Shown: positions 5,745-9,122 of the stretch, piece after piece
How the letters are laid out: the number at the start of each line of letters is the position of its first letter
Numbering within the stretch: position 1 is the first letter of the stretch
Assembly: GCA_019752915.1 (NCBI GenBank)
Contig: JAIELO010000357.1
Coordinates: forward strand, 1 to 9,122
DNA length: 9,122 nt
Direction of reading: 5' to 3'
From: Burkholderiaceae bacterium
GTDB taxonomy: Bacteria; Pseudomonadota; Gammaproteobacteria; Burkholderiales; Burkholderiaceae_D
The notes under the pieces: model-generated
The model's database searches: none
What the model saw: only the letters and a program-made list of their open reading frames with translations
Told to the model about the DNA's origin: nothing
Translations under genes and position numbers: made by a program

Positions 5745-6512
5745 ATGAATAAGTTTTTCCGGTTTGGCCTGCTGCTGGCCACCTGTGGCGTACTGTGGGG
5801 ACAGGCTCATGCGGCTGATGAACCCGTGGAAAAGCGCGTGGTAGCGATCGATGGACGCGTGGTGCGTGTCAAGCTCGATGGCGTGATCGACCTGAAGGTA
5901 CGCCAGGGTGCGATGCCGGGGCTGATTATCTACGGCGAAAAACGCTATCTGGACAAAACCATGTCCTCGACCACCGGTGATACGCTGCATCTGGAAACCG
6001 AAGGACGCGGCATCAAGATCGGCCGCAATATGGTGCGTGCCGAGCTGGTGCTGAGCGCACTGCGTGAAGTCGTCTCGGAAGGTGTGGGCACTACCGAAAT
6101 TACCGGCTTTAGCGGCGACGAACTGGAACTGACGCTCGATGGCGCCGGCAGCATGAAGGTCAATTGCGACTACAAGCATCTGAAAGCCGATCTCGGTGGC
6201 GTGGGCAAGATGAATCTGTGGGTCAGCGAAAACGATAACGTCGAACTCGATCTGCGCGGTGCCGGTTACATTACGCTGGGTGGCCGGAGTAAAAACCTGC
6301 GTGCGACGCTGGGTGGACTCGGTGGCCTGAATGCGCAGCAGATGCAGGCCGATAGTGTGAATGTCGATCTGAGTGGTCTGGGTAACGCCACCGTCAACGC
6401 ACTCAATAACGTCACCCTGAGCCTGAGCGGGCTCGGTTCCGTGACCGTCTACGGCAAGCCGCTGAACCGCAATGTCAGCGTGGATGGACTCGGCAAAGTA
6501 AGCTGGAAGTAA
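5745..6512 (+). CDS. Periplasmic GIN/DUF2807-type auto-transporter adhesin head domain protein
   Basis: Exported protein of 255 residues. The start is set by GAGGAG at 5733-5738, 6 nt before the ATG; the frame is open back to 5409 but that would run through the promoter. A signal peptide covers 1-23 (Lys3, Arg6, hydrophobic 7-18, cleavage after Ala-His-Ala23). The rest is beta-rich, with Val/Leu strands around a Gly-x-Gly turn that recurs at 113, 133, 152, 172, 191, 211, 229 and 248, spacing 18-20 residues, as expected for a right-handed beta-helix. This matches the putative auto-transporter adhesin head (GIN, DUF2807) family, whose biochemical role is not established. The single cysteine of the mature part is Cys141; no lipobox is seen. 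The Sel1 gene follows 20 bp downstream, so both are probably co-transcribed from the promoter at 5686. Confidence 0.82.
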   Translation: MNKFFRFGLLLATCGVLWGQAHAADEPVEKRVVAIDGRVVRVKLDGVIDLKVRQGAMPGLIIYGEKRYLDKTMSSTTGDTLHLETEGRGIKIGRNMVRAELVLSALREVVSEGVGTTEITGFSGDELELTLDGAGSMKVNCDYKHLKADLGGVGKMNLWVSENDNVELDLRGAGYITLGGRSKNLRATLGGLGGLNAQQMQADSVNVDLSGLGNATVNALNNVTLSLSGLGSVTVYGKPLNRNVSVDGLGKVSWK

Positions 6513-6532
6513 TCGACAGGACCATCGGGGAT

Positions 6533-7141
6533 ATGAAAAAAATCATACTGGCGATCGGTTTCGCATTCAGTCTGCCGCAGCTGGCACATGCCGGCTTTGC
6601 GGAAGGTGCGATGGCCTACAACGCTAAAAATTACAGCGTGGCGCTGAAAGAGGTAACGCCACTGGCCAAAGCCGGTAATGCCGACGCCCAGCACTTGCTG
6701 GGCCTGATGTATTACATGGGGCGTGGCGTAACGCAGGACTACAAGCTGGCGCTTGACTGGCACCGCAAGGCTGCCCTGCAGGGCAAGGCGGACGCGCAAT
6801 ATGTGGTGGGCGCCATGTACTACACCGGCAATGCCGTGATTCAGGATCACAAGCAGGCGGTGGCATGGTTCCGCAAGGCGGCCGAGCAGGGGCATGCGGA
6901 AGCTTTGCAGGCGCTGGGGCTGATGTATCGCTATCACACGGCCGGTCTGCCGCAGGATAACGTGATCGCCTACATGCTGTGGAATCTGGCTGCGGCCAAT
7001 GGTTCGATGAATGCGGCCGAACAGCGCGCCGCCGTGGTCAAGAATATGACGGCCGAGCAGCTCGAAGAAGGGCAGGCTTTATCGGCGGCATGGAAGCCGA
7101 ATACGCCTTTGCCACAGCGCTCCCGTACCGGCGGGAGTTAG
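6533..7141 (+). CDS. Periplasmic Sel1-repeat protein
   Basis: Protein of 202 residues with a signal peptide (Lys2, Lys3, hydrophobic 4-14, cleavage after Ala-His-Ala20). It then carries helical Sel1-like repeats of about 36 residues: roughly 49-84 (ADAQHLLGLMYYMGRGV), 85-120 (ADAQYVVGAMYYTG) and a longer third unit 121-157 (AEALQALGLMYRYHTAGLPQ, AYMLWNLAAANG). Such solenoids mediate protein-protein contacts, and no catalytic motif is present. The tail from about 158 is polar and proline-rich. The ribosome site is weak: GGGG ends only 2 nt before the ATG, and CAGGA lies 11 nt upstream, so translation may depend on coupling with the DUF2807 gene 20 bp upstream. It ends facing the minus-strand operon. 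Sel1 or TPR proteins are found beside PiuC-type dioxygenases in some proteobacteria, as far as I recall; here they are neighbours but convergent. Confidence 0.88.
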   Translation: MKKIILAIGFAFSLPQLAHAGFAEGAMAYNAKNYSVALKEVTPLAKAGNADAQHLLGLMYYMGRGVTQDYKLALDWHRKAALQGKADAQYVVGAMYYTGNAVIQDHKQAVAWFRKAAEQGHAEALQALGLMYRYHTAGLPQDNVIAYMLWNLAAANGSMNAAEQRAAVVKNMTAEQLEEGQALSAAWKPNTPLPQRSRTGGS

Positions 7142-7155
7142 CGTAGCCGCAGGGC

Positions 7156-7195
7156 AGCAGTCATCAGCGCGAACTGTCCTGCGCTGATTACTGCT
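7156..7195. terminator. Hairpin between convergent units, probable bidirectional terminator
   Basis: The arms 7156-7170 and 7181-7195 are complementary over 15 positions with one mismatch, around a 10-nt loop. It begins 15 bp after the Sel1 stop codon and overlaps the stop codon and last codons of the minus-strand cytochrome gene. Position between two converging genes and stem strength favour a terminator for both; neither side has a clean T-run, although the sequence after it on the plus strand is T/C-rich. Confidence 0.6.
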
Positions 7196-7727
7196 TCTGC
7201 TCCTGCTCCGGTTTGCGGCCGCTGAGCATCGCGGCGACCAGATTTTCGCGGTGCTGCCAGCTGGTAAACACCACGCCACCGAGATGCAGCGCGATCAGTG
7301 CCAGCAAACTCCAGCCCAGCGTCTGGTGCACCCGCACCGGCCAGGCATAGCCCCACAGTAGATCGGTATTGAGCGCCCAGCCGGTAACTCCCAGCAGGGC
7401 GACGCACAGCAGCAGTGTCAGCACCATCCAGCCGCCCAGCGGATTGTGGCCAAGGTAGCGCGGCGCCTGACCGCGCAGCACCAGCCGCAGATAGCTCAGG
7501 GTATCGTCAGTGCCGCGCACGAACTGGCTGAAACGCGCGTAGACGTTGCCCAGATAGCCCCACAGGAAGCGGCAAGTGACGATAGCTGCCGCGCCATAGC
7601 CCCAGTACTCATGCTGGACGCCGGTCTCGCTGCTGGTGAGCCACGCGGCGCTGATGCATAGCACCAGCGACCAGTGCAGCAGGCGCACCGGCAGATCCCA
7701 GACCTTAAGTGAATTATTCTTCGACAC
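7188..7727 (-). CDS. Cytochrome b561-type membrane protein (di-haem b)
   Basis: Inner-membrane b-type cytochrome of about 179 residues that would shuttle electrons between the quinone pool and a partner. Numbered from the GTG at 7727, it has hydrophobic segments at about 16-31, 42-58, 99-117 and 137-156, and histidines suitable as haem ligands at His18 (RLLHW), His134 (VHQTLGW) and His148 (ALHLGG). The LGHNPLGGW loop (His94) is typical of this soluble-cytochrome/hydrogenase-type b family. The tail is a charged Glu/Gln/Lys stretch. A TTG two codons upstream (7731-7733) is the alternative start; GGTGA lies 9 nt before the GTG but only 3 nt before the TTG, so the GTG is preferred. It overlaps the PepSY-like gene by 14 bp, indicating coupling; the two proteins are often found as a pair. 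It has no visible promoter of its own. Confidence 0.88.
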   Translation of the reverse strand: MSKNNSLKVWDLPVRLLHWSLVLCISAAWLTSSETGVQHEYWGYGAAAIVTCRFLWGYLGNVYARFSQFVRGTDDTLSYLRLVLRGQAPRYLGHNPLGGWMVLTLLLCVALLGVTGWALNTDLLWGYAWPVRVHQTLGWSLLALIALHLGGVVFTSWQHRENLVAAMLSGRKPEQEQKQ

Positions 7728-7986
7728 GGGCAAATGTCACCGGATCGAAGAACGCTTCAACGCGCTTGCCCTTGGGATCCTTGGCATACACTTCGTAGCA
7801 GGAGTTGGTCGCTTCCATGCGACGGATCACCCAGCCTTCGGCGACCAGTTTTTTCTGCAGTTCTTCGTGCGATTTCCATTCCGATTTCGGCGCTTTGGTG
7901 CAGACCACGTTGCCGTGGGCGCTAGCGCTGCCGGCGCACAGTGCCAGCAGCAGTGGCAGGGCCAGACGGGAGAATGAGACAGTCAT
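7714..7986 (-). CDS. Small exported PepSY-like protein
   Basis: A 90-residue periplasmic protein. AAAGGAA at 7992-7998 lies 5 nt ahead of the ATG at 7986 and decides this start over the ATG at 8001, which would add five residues and overlap that ribosome site. The signal peptide is 1-23 (Arg7, hydrophobic 8-18, cleavage after Ala-Ser-Ala23). The mature domain has a helix (about 37-50, WKSHEELQKKLVAEG), a strand (WVIRRMEA), then YEVYAKDPKGKRVEAFFDPVTFARV, the alpha-beta-beta pattern of a PepSY domain (PepSY_2-like). Cys29 and Cys63 could form a disulfide. PepSY proteins are small modules often found with b-type cytochromes and ferric reductases; the exact role is not known. The dioxygenase gene ends 35 bp upstream and the cytochrome gene overlaps its end. 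Confidence 0.82.
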   Translation of the reverse strand: MTVSFSRLALPLLLALCAGSASAHGNVVCTKAPKSEWKSHEELQKKLVAEGWVIRRMEATNSCYEVYAKDPKGKRVEAFFDPVTFARVEE

Positions 7987-8021
7987 GGTAATTCCTTTCA
8001 TAGTGGAGCAGGCTGGTTAGC

Positions 8022-8705
8022 TTAGGTGAGCGCCCAGCGGCGTAGCAGATTATGATAGATGCCCGTCAGTCTGACCAGTTCATGATGATCGCCCGGCAAC
8101 GATAGCGATAGATTCTGCACCGTGCGGTCCAGATCGAACAGCAGACTGCGTTCGCCTTCATCGGCCACCATACTCTCGATCCAGAAGAACGACGCCAGTC
8201 GCGCGCCCGCCGTCACCGGCGTTACACGGTGCAGGCTGGAGGACGGGTAGAGCACCAGATCGCCCGCCGCCAGCTTGACCGACTGCACGCCAAATTCGCT
8301 TTCCACTTCCAGCACGCCGCCTTCGTATTCGTGTGGTTCGGAGAGGAACAGCGTGGCCGACAGATCGCTGCGCAGACTGCCGTGATTGCCCGGCAACTGC
8401 ATCACGGCGCTATCGACGTGCGTGCCGTAGGTGCCGCCATCCTGATAGCAGTTGAACTTGGGCGGAAAAATTTTGCGTGGCAGCGCCGCCGAAATGAACA
8501 GCGGCTGGCTCGCCAGATTGCGCAGGATATGCTGGCCCAGACTCAGGGCCGGTTCGGCCTGATCGGGCAATTGCAGATTCTGTTTGACCTGCCGTGCCAG
8601 TGTGCCGCCGGTGAGGCTGCCATCCTGCCAGCTGGCCTGATCGAGCCAGCCGCGGAACTGCCGTACTTCGTCCTTGCTGAGGACATTTTCAATCGTGATT
8701 AACAT
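8022..8705 (-). CDS. Fe(II)/2-oxoglutarate-dependent dioxygenase, PiuC/YbiX (PKHD-type) family
   Basis: Cytoplasmic non-haem iron oxygenase of 227 residues, matching the usual length of the PiuC/YbiX family. The start codon [10 protein letters not shown] fits the family N-terminus; the frame is open to 8759 but those codons lie in the dehydrogenase gene. The double-stranded beta-helix core holds the metal triad His96-x-Asp98 (THVDSAV) and His159 (SLHRV), with Arg169 positioned to bind 2-oxoglutarate. The segment [16 protein letters not shown] and the FFWIES strand are family hallmarks. Family members are iron-regulated and often sit next to siderophore receptors; the hydroxylated substrate is not established. 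Here the gene overlaps the alpha-hydroxy acid dehydrogenase by 17 bp, and the ribosome site is poor (GAGA about 6 nt upstream), so it is probably translated by coupling. No siderophore receptor is adjacent on this strand. Confidence 0.93.
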   Translation of the reverse strand: MLITIENVLSKDEVRQFRGWLDQASWQDGSLTGGTLARQVKQNLQLPDQAEPALSLGQHILRNLASQPLFISAALPRKIFPPKFNCYQDGGTYGTHVDSAVMQLPGNHGSLRSDLSATLFLSEPHEYEGGVLEVESEFGVQSVKLAAGDLVLYPSSSLHRVTPVTAGARLASFFWIESMVADEGERSLLFDLDRTVQNLSLSLPGDHHELVRLTGIYHNLLRRWALT

Positions 8706-9122
8706 GAGGATCTCGCTGAGGGAACAGGGCCGTGGCCCGGATTTGATCGATGCTGGCACAGCCGCTCAGGGCCATGCAGATTTCCAGTTCTTCGCGCAAC
8801 AGTTTGAGCATGTGCGCCACGCCCAGTGCGCCGGCCACCGCCAGCGCATACAGTTGCAGACGGCCGATCGCGACGGCGTCGGCGCCTAATGCCAGCGCCT
8901 TGAAGACGTCGGCACCGCTACGTACACCGCCATCGAACACCAGCGGCACGGTATCGCCGAGCGCGGCGCGGATGGCGGGCAGCACGTCCAGCGTCGCCGG
9001 TGCGCCATCCAGACTACGCCCGCCGTGGTTGGAGACGATGAGGCCGGCCACGCCTGCCGCACGTAGCGCCAGCGCATCGTCGGCATGCATCACGCCCTTA
9101 GCCCAGACGGGCAGGCGGGTCT
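8689..9122 (-). CDS. FMN-dependent alpha-hydroxy acid dehydrogenase, C-terminal part (N-terminus outside window)
   Basis: Member of the glycolate oxidase/L-lactate dehydrogenase/mandelate dehydrogenase family, which oxidises an L-2-hydroxy acid to the 2-oxo acid with FMN. The frame is open to the window edge; 144 residues are visible, about the last 40 percent of such an enzyme (usually 350-400 aa), starting with [16 protein letters not shown], whose lysine contacts FMN. The active-site motif [10 protein letters not shown] (about 9012-9036) provides the catalytic base histidine and a substrate-binding arginine. [26 protein letters not shown] forms the FMN phosphate site (about 8858-8938). Which hydroxy acid is used cannot be told from this part; lactate and glycolate are both possible. 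It overlaps the dioxygenase start by 17 bp and heads the visible part of the minus-strand operon; its promoter is outside the window. Confidence 0.92.
   Translation of the reverse strand, partial: TRLPVWAKGVMHADDALALRAAGVAGLIVSNHGGRSLDGAPATLDVLPAIRAALGDTVPLVFDGGVRSGADVFKALALGADAVAIGRLQLYALAVAGALGVAHMLKLLREELEICMALSGCASIDQIRATALFPQRDPHVNHD

Noticed and set aside
8706..8759. 18-residue N-terminal extension of the dioxygenase
   Set aside because: The family starts at [10 protein letters not shown], and the extra codons lie in the dehydrogenase gene in another frame.
1..9122. Mobile element, phage, toxin-antitoxin or defence system
   Set aside because: No transposase, integrase, terminal repeats, direct repeats, CRISPR spacing or toxin-like gene pair was seen; codon use looks even throughout.

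Overview
The window reads as ordinary chromosomal DNA of a GC-rich Gram-negative proteobacterium, probably a betaproteobacterium. TonB-dependent uptake, periplasmic signal peptides and an EnvZ/OmpR-type two-component pair all point that way. A 59-residue protein with the look of short exported proteins I associate with Oxalobacteraceae (Massilia/Duganella-like) hints at that family, but this is a weak inference. No tRNA, rRNA, CRISPR array or insertion sequence is visible, and base composition looks even throughout.

Left part, plus strand (1-5322): the C-terminal 541 residues of a TonB-dependent outer-membrane receptor end at 1627. After a hairpin and a TATAAT box comes a tightly packed three-gene unit: a periplasmic sugar-binding protein of the ABC family (GtsA-like), an OmpR-type response regulator overlapping it by 29 bp, and a membrane histidine kinase overlapping the regulator by 8 bp. 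No ABC permease or ATPase follows. The simplest reading is that the binding protein is a sensory subunit presenting a sugar to the kinase's roughly 170-residue periplasmic domain. This is the most interesting unit of the window.

Middle part, plus strand (5323-7141): a structured intergenic region carries two overlapping, mutually exclusive hairpins and a palindrome touching a -10 box. It precedes a 59-aa exported or membrane-anchored small protein. A separate extended -10 promoter then drives a two-gene unit: a GIN/DUF2807-type periplasmic beta-helix protein with an unusually regular 18-20-residue glycine repeat, and a Sel1-repeat periplasmic protein.

Right part, minus strand (9122-7188): a convergent four-gene run reads leftward, consisting of an FMN-dependent alpha-hydroxy acid dehydrogenase (N-terminus outside the window), a PiuC/YbiX-type Fe(II)/2-oxoglutarate dioxygenase, a small exported PepSY-like protein, and a di-haem cytochrome b561-type membrane protein. 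The first two genes and the last two overlap, and 35 bp separate the second and third. The content suggests redox/iron-linked metabolism. A hairpin at 7156-7195 separates it from the plus-strand unit.
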